Shown here piece by piece: positions 24,521 through 35,000 of a stretch of 35,097 nt of DNA (the first letter of the stretch is position 1; every line of letters begins with the position of its first letter). The translations under genes and the position numbers were made by a program. Under the pieces are notes generated by a model. That model made no database searches, was not told the DNA's origin, and saw only the letters and a list, made by a program, of their open reading frames with translations. The stretch spans positions 1 through 35,097 of the forward strand of contig JASJAN010000046.1 of NCBI GenBank assembly GCA_030066985.1, written 5' to 3'. The stretch comes from Desulfobacterales bacterium (GTDB taxonomy: Bacteria > Desulfobacterota > Desulfobacteria > Desulfobacterales > JAHEIW01).

Positions 24521-24614
24521 ATTACGGCCACCAAGAAACAATGATTAGCAAAAATTTGATAAACCCAATTGGCAAGAACGCCAAAATCAACAACCTAGGA
24601 AAGGAAATTTAATC

Positions 24615-25472
24615 ATGGCACTAAGTACAATTAATTTAACTGCTGGTATGCGGGCCAATTTGTTCAGCCTACAGCAAACGTCCAAGGATTTTGAAGTCAC
24701 CCAGAAACGCCTGGCCACCGGTCTGCGCGTCAACACCGCCCTGGATGATCCGATCAACTTTTTTGCCGCCCAGGAACATAAATTACGGGCCACCGACCTT
24801 GCCGGACGTAAAGACGGCATGTCGGAAGCCATCCAGACCATCAAGGCCGCCAACGTGGGTGTTGAAGGTATCAACAACCTGATTGCCCAGGCCAAATCTC
24901 TGGCTCAGTCAGCTCTGTCGGCTACGGCCGCAGATGCCACGATCTTTGCCAGCCAGTATGCAACGGTTATGACGCAGATCAACCGGATGGCTGCGGATGC
25001 CAATTACAAGGGCGTCAACCTGTTGCAATCGGGTGAAATGACGGTAGAATTTGCACCGACCGCCGGCGATTCCACTTTAAAACTGACCGGTTTTGGTGAC
25101 TCCTCAACCAACTTCAACATTAGTGGCTTGAGCTCAGAAGTCACCGCCGGTGGCACCAACTGGGTTACCAGTGGCAACACCACGGTCAATGCTGCCAACA
25201 TTCAGAGCTCGATCAACAACCTTGAAACCGCTATGGGTGCGTTGAGAACTGAATCCAAGAAGCTGTCCAACAACCTGTCGATCATCACCGCGCGTGAGGA
25301 GTTCAGTGCCCAGATGATCAACACCCTAAACGACGGTGCGGCGAAACTCACCGAGGCCGACATGAATGAGGAAGGCGCCAACATGCTGATGCTGCAAACG
25401 CGTCAGGCGTTGGGTACGACCTCATTGAGTCTGGCCGGTCAAGCCGCTCAGGGAGTTCTGAGATTATTCTAA
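24615..25472 (+). CDS. fliC: Flagellin, alphaproteobacterial-like
   Basis: Filament subunit of 285 residues, a short flagellin with reduced D2/D3 domains. The N-terminal D0/D1 region has MRANLFSLQQTSKDFEVTQK, RLATGLRVNTALDDPINFFA and DGMSEAIQTIKAANVGVEGI. The C-terminal D1/D0 region has NNLSIITAREEFSAQMINTL, then EGANMLMLQTRQALGTTSLS and ends AAQGVLRLF. These motifs (RLATGxxVNxALDxPxNFF and IQTIKAA) are like those of alphaproteobacterial flagellins rather than the SSGxRINSAxDDAAG form usual elsewhere. The middle (about 130-200) is Ser/Thr/Gly-rich and could be O-glycosylated. A strong AGGAAAGGA lies 9 nt upstream. The gene symbol is generic. Confidence 0.95.
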   Translation: MALSTINLTAGMRANLFSLQQTSKDFEVTQKRLATGLRVNTALDDPINFFAAQEHKLRATDLAGRKDGMSEAIQTIKAANVGVEGINNLIAQAKSLAQSALSATAADATIFASQYATVMTQINRMAADANYKGVNLLQSGEMTVEFAPTAGDSTLKLTGFGDSSTNFNISGLSSEVTAGGTNWVTSGNTTVNAANIQSSINNLETAMGALRTESKKLSNNLSIITAREEFSAQMINTLNDGAAKLTEADMNEEGANMLMLQTRQALGTTSLSLAGQAAQGVLRLF

Positions 25473-25474
25473 AT

Positions 25475-25517
25475 CAGATAGCCGATTTGGAGGGGGAGCG
25501 ATCCCCCTCCATATCTG
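25475..25517 (+). terminator. Strong stem-loop after flagellin, no T-tract
   Basis: A perfect 8-bp G/C stem GGAGGGGG-AGCGAT-CCCCCTCC (25489-25510) is enclosed by an outer pair CAGATA/TATCTG (25475-25480 and 25512-25517). It starts 2 nt after the flagellin stop. No U-run follows, so it is more likely a 3'-end stabiliser or partial attenuator that lowers flbT-flaF expression relative to flagellin than a full terminator. Confidence 0.55.
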
Positions 25518-25620
25518 ACGCCTTATCGCCAATTCTAATCCCGGTCTGATTCAGCGGTTTTTAAAGATCCTATGCTTCTCAGGCGTTAAACGGACAGGCA
25601 AATGAACGGACAGTTTAAAA

Positions 25621-26037
25621 ATGGCCCTCAAAATCACCTTAAAACCCAATGAAAAAATGATTATCGGCGGCGCGGTTTTAACCAACGGCAACAGTAAAAA
25701 TACGGACCTGATCATTGAAAACAGTGTGCCGGTTCTGCGCCAGAAAGATATACTGTGCCAGGAAGATGCAACCTCGTATTGCCGTCAGATATATTTCGTT
25801 ATCCAGTTAATGTACATCGATTCTGAAAATCTAACCGAGCATCAGCAAGCCTATTGGAAGCTGGTTCACCAGCTGCTTGACGCTATTCCGCGTTTAACCG
25901 GTCATATCGACGAAATTAACGAGCATATTCTAATCGGAAATTATTACCGGGCTCTAAAACTGGCCCGCCATTTAATAAACTATGAACAGGAGGTTCTAAA
26001 GCATGCAGACCCAGGCCCACTCACTGAAAGCATATGA
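25621..26037 (+). CDS. flbT: FlbT, flagellin post-transcriptional regulator
   Basis: FlbT-family protein of 138 residues. The family pattern is clear: ITLKPNEKMIIGGAVLTNGN, then LIIENSVPVLRQKDILCQED, CRQIYFVIQLMYID and NYYRALKLARHLINYEQEVL. In Caulobacter FlbT binds the flagellin mRNA leader and reduces its stability when hook assembly is incomplete; in some relatives it acts positively. It lies 148 nt after flagellin, past a strong hairpin, and overlaps flaF by 35 nt. The ribosome site is weak (GGACAG). FlbT is best known from Alphaproteobacteria, matching the flagellin type next to it. Confidence 0.93.
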   Translation: MALKITLKPNEKMIIGGAVLTNGNSKNTDLIIENSVPVLRQKDILCQEDATSYCRQIYFVIQLMYIDSENLTEHQQAYWKLVHQLLDAIPRLTGHIDEINEHILIGNYYRALKLARHLINYEQEVLKHADPGPLTESI

Positions 26038-26395
26038 AAGTGTCGGCAAAGCCACCCAATCCGGTCGCGAAATTGAAGCGGCCGTGCTCACCAAAGCCGC
26101 GATAAAACTCAAGGAGTGCCAGGATAATTGGAATGCCCCGGACCGAGATCTGAAATTGGATGAAGCCCTTAAATACAACCAGCGCATCTGGAGTATTTTC
26201 CAAAGCGAGCTGTCGCGCGACGATCACGAGATGCCCAAAAAATTGCGTCTCGATATTCTGCGCCTGGCGGCCTTTATCGATAAGCGTATTTTTGAAACCA
26301 TGGCATTTCCGTCACCTGAAAAACTGAATATCGTCATCAATATCAACAATAATCTGGCTGCCGGGCTAAGAGGATCGCCTGAACAGGCACTTTAG
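26003..26395 (+). CDS. flaF: FlaF, flagellin expression regulator
   Basis: FlaF-family protein of 130 residues: AHSLKAYESVGKATQSGREI at the N-terminus, EAAVLTKAAIKLKECQDNW, LKYNQRIWSIFQSELSRDDH and LRLDILRLAAFIDKRIFETM are typical. FlaF works against FlbT in Caulobacter, promoting flagellin synthesis and secretion by direct contact with flagellin. The ATG lies inside the end of flbT, preceded by a perfect AGGAGG 9 nt upstream, so it should be translated much better than flbT. A terminator follows. Confidence 0.93.
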   Translation: MQTQAHSLKAYESVGKATQSGREIEAAVLTKAAIKLKECQDNWNAPDRDLKLDEALKYNQRIWSIFQSELSRDDHEMPKKLRLDILRLAAFIDKRIFETMAFPSPEKLNIVININNNLAAGLRGSPEQAL

Positions 26396-26466
26396 CAATT
26401 CATTAAAATGACAAGATGAGCCGATCTCAAGCAGACATCTGATGGTTATCATCAAGAGCAAAAAAA

Positions 26467-26492
26467 GGCCTCTTTCTCAAGAGGCCGTTTTT
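26467..26492 (+). terminator. Bidirectional Rho-independent terminator
   Basis: A perfect 8-bp stem GGCCTCTT-TCTC-AAGAGGCC (26467-26486) is preceded by six A and followed by GTTTTTAATTTTTT. It ends the flagellin-flbT-flaF unit (flaF stop at 26395) and, read on the minus strand, the glycosyltransferase unit (stop at 26529), so it works in both directions. Confidence 0.9.
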
Positions 26493-26528
26493 AATTTTTT
26501 CTATCGCGTTTTTAGCTAACCTTATGAA

Positions 26529-29006
26529 CTAGTCCGCAACAATTTCAATTTGCCGTGGAGCCCTTCCTTCCCTGAATATAGACCACATTTTTTGGTAAGC
26601 TGTCTCCAGATGACCGATAAACTCAGGCGTATCAAACAAGGGGGTTGTCAATCGGTTCGCTGACAATTGCATTTTGATGCTTTGACGTTCTGTATGCTGG
26701 GAGCCCAATCGAACGGCCAGTTGTTCGTAAGCGTCTAAATCGTCCACGACCAAATCAGATAGTCCGACGGCACCCAGCAAACTGGCTGAAACTCGCGTTG
26801 CAAATTGATCCCCCATCAGGGTAATTACCGGTACACCAGCCCACAATGAATCGCTGGTGGTTGTGTGTCCGTTGACAATTCGGGTGTCCAGTGTCAGATC
26901 GGACAACTGCAGCCGCGCCAGATGCTCGGCTTTGGGCAATTTTTCGCCAAATACCAGCCGACATGGATCAACGCCTCTGATGCAGGCTTGATGTTGGAGA
27001 TTATGTGTCGTTGTTTCACCGCCTTTAAACAGCCACAAGACACTGTCTGGAACTTGTTTCAATATGCGCATCCAGCAATCAAACATCAGCGGATCTATTT
27101 TATACGGCAAATTAAATGAACTGAACACACACCCTGTCTCCGGCAGCCCCAATTCTTTTTTTGTCCAGATGCGGGCAGCAATTTTTTGATGGTGATCATT
27201 GACCTGATAGCTGGAAGGCATAAAAACAAGGCATTCGCTATAAAAAGATGACTGTTCAATCGGCGTGACGATTCTGTCGCTGATCAGATAATCAATGAAA
27301 TCGGCACCGGTCGTGCCCGGATACCCCAAATAGTGAACTTGAACCGGCGCCGGGCGATGCGCCAGTATGCCCAGCCGGGCCCCTTTTGTATGCCCTTTTA
27401 GGTCGACTAAAATATCGACGCCGTCGTCGTAAATCCGACTAGCCGCATCAATATGAGACCACATGTGGATGTCCACAAATTGATCACTTTGTTCACATAT
27501 TTGTTTTCGATAAACACTGTGATCGTTCGGACCATATGAGTATGTACAAATGTTAAATTTGTCTCGGTCATGAAGACCGAAAAGACTGCGCATCAAATGG
27601 GCGGTGGCATGATCATGAAAATCACCGGAAAGATAGCCCACCGTCAGTTTGCCGGTTTTTTGTCGTCGGGATTCAAATGAAAACCCTAATGTTGAATTTG
27701 GAAGGGGCTGTGCGCATTTTCGGCACCACAGTCGGGCATTGTCCAGCTGCTGCAGCGGATCTGATTGCCGTGCCATCTGAAGAAAGGGTGGCTCAGCCAG
27801 CATGAGGTGATCACGAGTGTCTTGGCGCCTTAACCGGTCGAATCTTTGCAAATAGATCTGCAGCTGTTGCCAATCACAGGCATACTGCAACTCATACATC
27901 AGATAACTGTATGCCTCAGTGTAGGCCTGGTTAATCTCAATCGCTTTTTTAAAGCAATCAATGGCCGCGTCTCGCTTTCCCATTTCAGCCAGTGTTAGCC
28001 CCATATAATTGTGAGCTTCTGCAAATTCCGGGTGTATGCGGGTGGCTTCGTGAAAATGATCGACGGCTTCGGCCGGGCGATCTAATTCAGCCAGGCATAT
28101 CCCTAAATTTAAATGCGCTTCGGCATACTGGGGGTGAGCCTGCAGCGATTTTTGATAGCAGGCAATTGCCTCAGGATAATAGCCTTGATCTTTAAGCGCA
28201 TTGCCCAAATTATTTTGAGCGGCATAAAGACCGGGTTTCAGCTTAACGGCCATTTGGTAATGCGAAAATGCCTGCTCATATAGGCCCTGGCGCTTAACAA
28301 GATTGCCTAGATTATTATAGGCCTCGGCCCATTGAGGATGGATACGCAAACATTGGTTTAGACAATCAATGGCATCATCATAGCACCCTTGCTTTTCCAA
28401 CACGTTGGCTAAGTTATAGTGGGCCTCTAAAAAATTTGGATTGATGCGCAATGCCTGCCGATAGCAGGTTATGGCGTCATTGAATCGCTGCTGCTCTTTG
28501 AGGGTGTTGCCCAGATTGTAATGGGCTTCGACACTGTCAGGCTTTAAAGTGATCGCCTGGCGATAGGCGGTTTCCGCACGCTCAAACTCGGCTAATTGAT
28601 GCAAGGCGATACCCAAGTTAATATGGATTTCAACCAAATCCGGCTTGAACTGCAGCGCTTTATAATAGCTGTCAATCGCCCTCTGGTAGTGGCCGCTGTC
28701 GCGCAAAGCATTGCCCAGGTTGGCGTGATAAATAGGCTGATGAGGAATAACGTCGATAGCACGGCTAATTAAATCAATAGCGGTTGTATTATCTTGCCGT
28801 TGATGGCAGATCACACCAAGCAGATGCAACGCGTCCGCATGTCCGGGTTTGGCATGCAGAATCTTGCGGTAATCGTTTTCGGCCTGCTCTAATTCACCAT
28901 GCTGATGAAGTTTTAAACCGCGTTGCAGTATGGCGGACAGATCTATGGCGTCGATCTCCGTTGAAGACATGAGCTTGGAATTCAATTCAAAGGCTTTCTC
29001 AGGCAT
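26529..29006 (-). CDS. TPR protein with O-GlcNAc transferase (SPINDLY-type) domain
   Basis: Cytoplasmic glycosyltransferase of about 825 residues. About ten to twelve TPR units of 34 residues fill the N-terminal half, e.g. EAHYNLGNTLKEQQRFNDAI. The C-terminal GT41/OGT domain (about 450-800) has VGYLSGDFHDHATAHLM with the catalytic-type His, VDLKGHT, APVQVHYLGYPGTTGADFID, SFNLPYKIDPLMFDCWMRIL with the UDP-binding Lys, and NGHTTTSDSLWAGVPVITLM. It should transfer a sugar to Ser/Thr of proteins. Adjacency to flagellin (convergent, sharing a terminator) suggests flagellin as substrate. The frame extends to a TTG at 29057 overlapping the upstream gene; the ATG at 29006 is preferred, but neither has a well-spaced ribosome site. 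Confidence 0.9.
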   Translation of the reverse strand: MPEKAFELNSKLMSSTEIDAIDLSAILQRGLKLHQHGELEQAENDYRKILHAKPGHADALHLLGVICHQRQDNTTAIDLISRAIDVIPHQPIYHANLGNALRDSGHYQRAIDSYYKALQFKPDLVEIHINLGIALHQLAEFERAETAYRQAITLKPDSVEAHYNLGNTLKEQQRFNDAITCYRQALRINPNFLEAHYNLANVLEKQGCYDDAIDCLNQCLRIHPQWAEAYNNLGNLVKRQGLYEQAFSHYQMAVKLKPGLYAAQNNLGNALKDQGYYPEAIACYQKSLQAHPQYAEAHLNLGICLAELDRPAEAVDHFHEATRIHPEFAEAHNYMGLTLAEMGKRDAAIDCFKKAIEINQAYTEAYSYLMYELQYACDWQQLQIYLQRFDRLRRQDTRDHLMLAEPPFLQMARQSDPLQQLDNARLWCRKCAQPLPNSTLGFSFESRRQKTGKLTVGYLSGDFHDHATAHLMRSLFGLHDRDKFNICTYSYGPNDHSVYRKQICEQSDQFVDIHMWSHIDAASRIYDDGVDILVDLKGHTKGARLGILAHRPAPVQVHYLGYPGTTGADFIDYLISDRIVTPIEQSSFYSECLVFMPSSYQVNDHHQKIAARIWTKKELGLPETGCVFSSFNLPYKIDPLMFDCWMRILKQVPDSVLWLFKGGETTTHNLQHQACIRGVDPCRLVFGEKLPKAEHLARLQLSDLTLDTRIVNGHTTTSDSLWAGVPVITLMGDQFATRVSASLLGAVGLSDLVVDDLDAYEQLAVRLGSQHTERQSIKMQLSANRLTTPLFDTPEFIGHLETAYQKMWSIFREGRAPRQIEIVAD

Positions 29007-29037
29007 TCCTTTAGTATAAGCGTGCCTAATAATATGA

Positions 29038-32000
29038 TTAATGCGATAAGTTATCAAACGTATCCGGCTGATGGTGCGCCAAATCGGATGATGGGATCTC
29101 AGACATGTTGCGGTTCTTATCGTTTAGTTTAATGCACTCGGTGAACAGCTCTATAATCTCCTTATTAACAATATCGCATTCAATTGCCGCCCCGAGCACG
29201 AGCAATGCATAGTGTATCTGGTGGGCTGCGATCAGGCTCTGGCCGAGTTCCAGAGAAGGCATTTCCAGAAATTTGCCCATGGACGTATTTTTCTGCTGTT
29301 TTAGACCCTCAAGACCTTTTTGTTTTTGATCCGCGCAACAATATGCGGCACTTAAAATAAACCGTGCCGGTGGGTAATCTGGAAACCCGCGCAATAGATT
29401 CTCAAGCGTTTTGACAGCGGCTGGTGCATTTCCGCAGTGCAATTCAGCCACTGCGTAGTTATATTGGGCCTCTTTCAGCTCTGGATCATACTTGAGTGCT
29501 TTTTGGGCCACATCCATAGCAGCTTCAAAATCTTCGAGTCGACTGTAAACCGTGCCCATATTCACATAAGCGATAGCGGCCAGCTCGGGAAACGGATTTA
29601 CCGTCAGCAGTCGTTGCCACAAATCCAGCGCTTCCTGGTTACGCTCCAAAATGGTGGCTTGAATCGCCAGCTCCCGCAATGCGTTGACGTCTTCACCCGT
29701 CTCAGAGAGCTTTTTTTGACCGATTTCAAAATATATTTCGCCTTTGCGATCCAGTTTGGCTTTATCCAGCCGCCCGTAATGGTGTATCGGAATACCACAA
29801 TCTTTGATTTTAATGTTTTTTCGATGTAATACCGGATCGACCAGTTCATGTACCGCCCCTTCAAAGCTGATTTGATCTTTGCCATAAAACAGCCGCACCT
29901 TTTCACTGGGCAACCAGCCAATGGCAGCTTCTTCTGCCGGGTATTGCCCGTCATTGGGTACCCAGCCGACAAAGTTGGCCAGTGGGTTATAATTACGGGT
30001 GGTGATGTTATAAGCAACCGGCGAATTGGGTTTTTGGGCAACAATTTCATTGAAGCGGTCATAATCCAGCGAGGAAATCACTTCATCTCCGTCAAGGATT
30101 AAAATCCAATCACCCGAGGCTTGGGAAATCGAAAAATTTCGTGCGGCGGCAAAATCATTTCTCCATTGGTAATCATAAACTTTAGCGCCAAAGGCAATCG
30201 CTAAGTCTCTCGACTGGTCCGTAGAGCCCGTATCCACCACAATCATCTCGTCGACAAGGGGTTTAACACTGTGAAGACATCTGGCCAAATACTTTTCTTC
30301 ATCCTTGACAATCATACATACCGAAACTGGAACCTTTTGCGTGGATTTCTGGATGGTCATGGGCCCCAGTTTTTTTCTGATTTTCAGCGCGGCTGCTAAA
30401 ATGCCGTCAGCCATACCAAATTTGATAATGGCACTCTCAATCTCAGACATGGCCATTTCATATTTACCCTGCTGGATCAGAAAATCGATCAGCATATATT
30501 TGATTTTCTGGTTGTGCGGATAAAGGGCAGCTGCTTCGCGCACAATTGTTTCTGCTCTCTCATAGCTTCCGATTTCGGCAACCAGGCTATGATAATTTGC
30601 TGCAATGTCAAGGTCTGTGGGTGCCAGTCGAAAACCTTTCTCAAAAGACGCCAGCGCGTCCTTCTGCCGTTCGGCTTCCAATTGAAGCGTCCCTAAATTC
30701 GAATAGGGTTCACCGTAACCGGGATCTGCCTTAACCGCTGCCTGGAAGTGCTTTTCAGCTAGATCGCGATCACCGTTGTGATACGCCAGAATACCCCTTA
30801 GGTTTAACCCGGATGCATGTTTGGGATTTAGGGCCAGCAATTGATCGAGGCAGATCTGCGCCGCATTATAATTTGACAGTCCGACTTCAGCATATCCCAG
30901 TAATTCAAGCTTTTGCAGATCAGCATGTCCGTTGCTTGGGGGTATTTCATTTAAGGCATCCTTGGCATCTTGAAAACGTTTGGCTGCGATAAGAACTTTT
31001 GCCAAAGCGACGTATAAGCGTTTTTCTTCCGGCTGGGTACCGATAGCAGCCAGTAAGGCATCAACCGCTTGATTAACCTGACCTTTCTGACTGATTTCTT
31101 TTGCTCCCGTCAACAGCTCGATCGTCTTAAAGGCATTGACATCAGGGTTTTGGATGTCATTCCATTTTTCTCTGTATTTTTTGAGATCTTCGCTAGCGGC
31201 CGAAAGTTTCGCACCGCTATTCTTATTGGCTTTATGTCGATCGTAATGGTAGACATACGTATCGGCGGCCACCCAATTCTGATAACCGGCTGCTGCCACA
31301 CGCTTGCAAAAATCTTCAACAGCCAGCTCGGCCGAAATAAACTTTTCGTCAAAAGATCCGATTTTGACGATTAGCCCATGCCGAAAACCCAGACAGACAT
31401 CCGATAGTTTAGACGTCCTTACCCTTCTGTGCTGGTTTTGATCAAAAAACGCGGCGGCGTCAGTTTCAAAATCGGTCCGATCAAATTCTTCGGCTTGCAA
31501 AACCTGCTGGATCCCTGTCGTTCTATTAACCATTGGACCAATGATACCGGTATTCGGTTCAGATTTGATACCCGTCAAAAATGCGTCAAGCCAGGCGTCC
31601 GGCAACACCACGTCATTGTGCATCAGAACAATAAGACTACCAATGGCCTTTGTGAGGGCTCGATTGATGCATGCGGCCCACCCAGCTTTTGGGCTGCAAT
31701 CGATAAGATGCACATGGTCATTGTTCTCCACAAGTTTTTGCGCCCATTTGCGCATGCCTTTCGTGGTCTCACCATCGATAAGCAGCATTTCATAGGGTTT
31801 GGTCGTATGCAATTGAATGCTTTTCACACACTCTTTAATGCGGTTTTGGATACCATCTAGGCTAACCACAATCGAAACAGTGGTTTCGTATTCTGCGTCT
31901 AATTTTTCTGATGCTTCCATAATAGGACGAAAGGTGCCGTTTTCAGCGTCTGGATAGCTGTTCTCCTTTAACGTATTTGATTGAATCGATATTTTGTTGT

Positions 32001-35000
32001 TTTCCCGATCAAGTATAGCGCTTAAATTTCGGCTGGCATCCGCATGGTCCGGCTCCAGCGCTAAAACGCGTCGGTAAAATTCTTTGGCATCATCAAATTT
32101 TTCCAGCGCCACACAAATGTGGCCGGTAATGCACAGCGTCTCGATATCTTCAGGATGCTTTGTCAGTATGTTTACATATATTTGCAGGGCATCTTCCACC
32201 CTGCCCAGTTCAACAAACAAAAAATCAGCCAGGTTCTTTTTAAAATTGATGTTATCCGGCATCAGTTGAACGGCACGTTCATAGTGAATTTGTGCTTTTT
32301 CTTTGTCGCCGGTATGATAAAAAAGAACACCCAGATCATTGTGGGCGACAGCAAAATCCGGAAACTTTTGCAGTAATTCCTCTAAGGCGTTGATAGCTTT
32401 TTTCAGATCGCCATTGTTCAGTAGCGGTTGAATTTCATGGTACATTGCTTCAGCAGTCTTATTTTCAAGTGTATTCGTCTTCGTTTGGTTTAATTTTTCA
32501 AAATGACCCCCGTCTGCCGAACTTTTTCGCACTCCTGGAAATGTTTTTTCCAATGCTATAATTTGTTGGCGAGCCTCTGTATTTACAGGTTCAATTTGCA
32601 ATACCTGGTTGAAAAAATCGCGGGCGTCATCGAATTTCTCCAATGCTTTGCAAATCTGCGCGGTGGCCATCAGGGTCTCTACATCCTGCGGATCTGTCTT
32701 TAATATGCTGACATATACTTGCAAAGCATCTTCGATCCAGCCCATCTCGATGCAGTAAAAATCTGCCAGGTTCTTTTTAAAATTGATGTTATCCGGCATC
32801 AGTTGAACGGCACGTTCATAGTGAAATTGTGCTTTTTCTTTGCCGCCGGTATGATAAAAAAGAACACCCAGATCATTGTGGGCGACAGCAAAATCCGGAA
32901 ACTTTTGCAGTAATTCCTCTAAGGCGTTGATAGTCTTTTGCGGATCACCGTTGTTCAGAAGCGGCTTGATTTCCTGGTACATTTCTTCAGCGGTTTGCTT
33001 ATCAGGAAGATTCATCTGCAGGCGCTTTATTTTCTCAAGATTCTCGCGGGCTGTATCATTCGTGGGCTCCAGCTCCAATACCCGTTCATAAAACACGCGG
33101 GCATCATCAAATTGATGCTGCGAAACACAGATATGGCCTGTAATCAACAGGGTTTCGACATCTTGAGGATTCGCCTTCAGAATGCTGATATATAATCGTA
33201 GGGCATTTTCGATGTCACCGTGCTCGACATAGTAAAAATCCGCTAGATTCTTTTGGAAAATCATATTATCGGGTTCAAGCTGCAGGGCTTTTTCGTAAGA
33301 CTGATGCGCTTTTTGTTTGTGGCCGGTGTGATAGTACAAAACACCCAGGTCATTGTGGGCCAAGGCAAAATCCGGAAAAGATGATGCCAGGCTCTTCAAG
33401 GCATCAATAACTTCTTCAGGCTTTTTATGCTTCATCGTCTCCTGGATATTTTGGTATATGACCTGTGGAGATGTCATCCCTTGATGCGTTTGGTCATTCG
33501 ACGAGCCAACAAACCGTCGTACCGGCTGATCTTTTAACGCTTTTAAACGATCTATAATTTTATCTGCTGACATTTTCCAGTCCACCTTTGACTTTATAAG
33601 ATTTGCTGCAATTTGTCCTTTTCGTTTGGCCTCATTAGGGTGTTCGTAAATAAACCTGAGCCGCTCATTTAACTGCGGTTTATCCGGCTCGAGCAACCAG
33701 GCCGGCGCACTGAGCTCATAGCAATTTAATTGAATGGGTCTTTTGGTGCTGTCAATGAAATAAACGCTTTCTTCAGAGCAAAAATCGTCACAGGCTCCTC
33801 CCCGGGTGACGATCACCGGCAGCCCGCAAGCCATGGCCTCCGCCACCGGCAATCCAAATCCTTCGCCCCGGTAGGGATGCACCAAACAATCGCAGGCGGT
33901 ATACAAACGCGCCATTTCTTCACCTTTGAATGTGTCGGTCAAATACAGTATTTCAGGTGCTTTCGGATCCTTTTTAATATTTTTGATGAGGTGCGCGGCA
34001 TTCTGGCCCTTGTAAAACGATTCGCCGCCCATGTCTTTGATGACCAGGCAGACATCATCTTCGCAGGAGAAGGTCTCCGTATAAGCGCTTAATAAAACAT
34101 CGATGCCTTTGCGCATGATGGTACCGCCGACAAATAAAAATTTGAAAGGCTTCTTCGTATCGAGTGGATACGCAGTCACTTTTGGATTGAACTGGCCGTA
34201 ATGGATTCCATTGGGAATCACAAAGACTTTGTCGGGTGATACACCGCTGTTCACATAAACATTGCGCACATGATGACTGGGCACCCACAGCTCATCAACG
34301 AGGGTCTCCATGGGCTCGACCCAATCTTGGGGCAAAGCGCCGAATTCCCAAGGCTGGATCATGATCCAGTGACCTTCCGGTGGTGGTGTAAAACAAGGCG
34401 GCCATTGGTGACGCACATGAAAATCGGCCGCACCAGGCAACGCTTGTTGCAGTCGCTCTTGGATAAGGCCGAATCGGTCCGGATCTTCCTCCGGCCCGTA
34501 TTCATGCGGTTCATAAGGGATAAGGGAAAGTTCAATATCCTGACGGCCGGCAAGTTCGATGCACAACTCCCGGTTTACCAGCGCCAGGCTGTGGTTGACA
34601 AATTGAGACCCCTCCCACCGGATGCGATAGGTCTCATCGGCGATTTCGGCCGGTTTCCCGCTGGGATTGAGTTGGGTTCCAATTTCTTGTAGACGCTTTG
34701 CGGCAACGGTGGCGATTTTTTCCCAGGTCCATCGACGCTCAATTTCCTCCCGCGCGTGTTGACCTAATTTTTGTGCTTCATCTGTATTGCCCGCTACCTT
34801 TTGCAGTAATTCACTCAGATGTTCTACCGACGGCTCTGCCCATTTTTGTCCACGATAAAAAGCGATCTCAGCACGCTCATCGATTTCAACCAATCCCTTG
34901 GTATCAACCAGAAGACTATTATCAGCGTTCATGAAATCAAGGCTAGCGCCCCAGCAAGTGGATATCACCGGAAGGCCACAGGCCATGGCCTCCATTTGAG

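Larger units (their letters stand above)
24026..24614. other. Divergent intergenic region and long flagellin leader
   Basis: A 589-nt region between the HDOD operon and flagellin. It carries the sigma-28-like flagellin promoter (24324-24350) and a leader of about 255-260 nt with two hairpins (24400-24415 and 24484-24520). A plus-strand frame (24199-24612, 137 codons) spans the promoter and has no family resemblance; it is not accepted as a gene, although its last 23 codons (from the ATG at 24541) could be a leader peptide ending 2 nt before flagellin. No sigma-54 site was found on either strand. Confidence 0.55.

Noticed and set aside
24199-24612. 137-codon plus-strand frame upstream of flagellin
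   Set aside because: It spans the sigma-28-like promoter, has no recognisable family pattern, and its composition is that of noncoding leader. Only its last 23 codons are kept as a low-interest idea.
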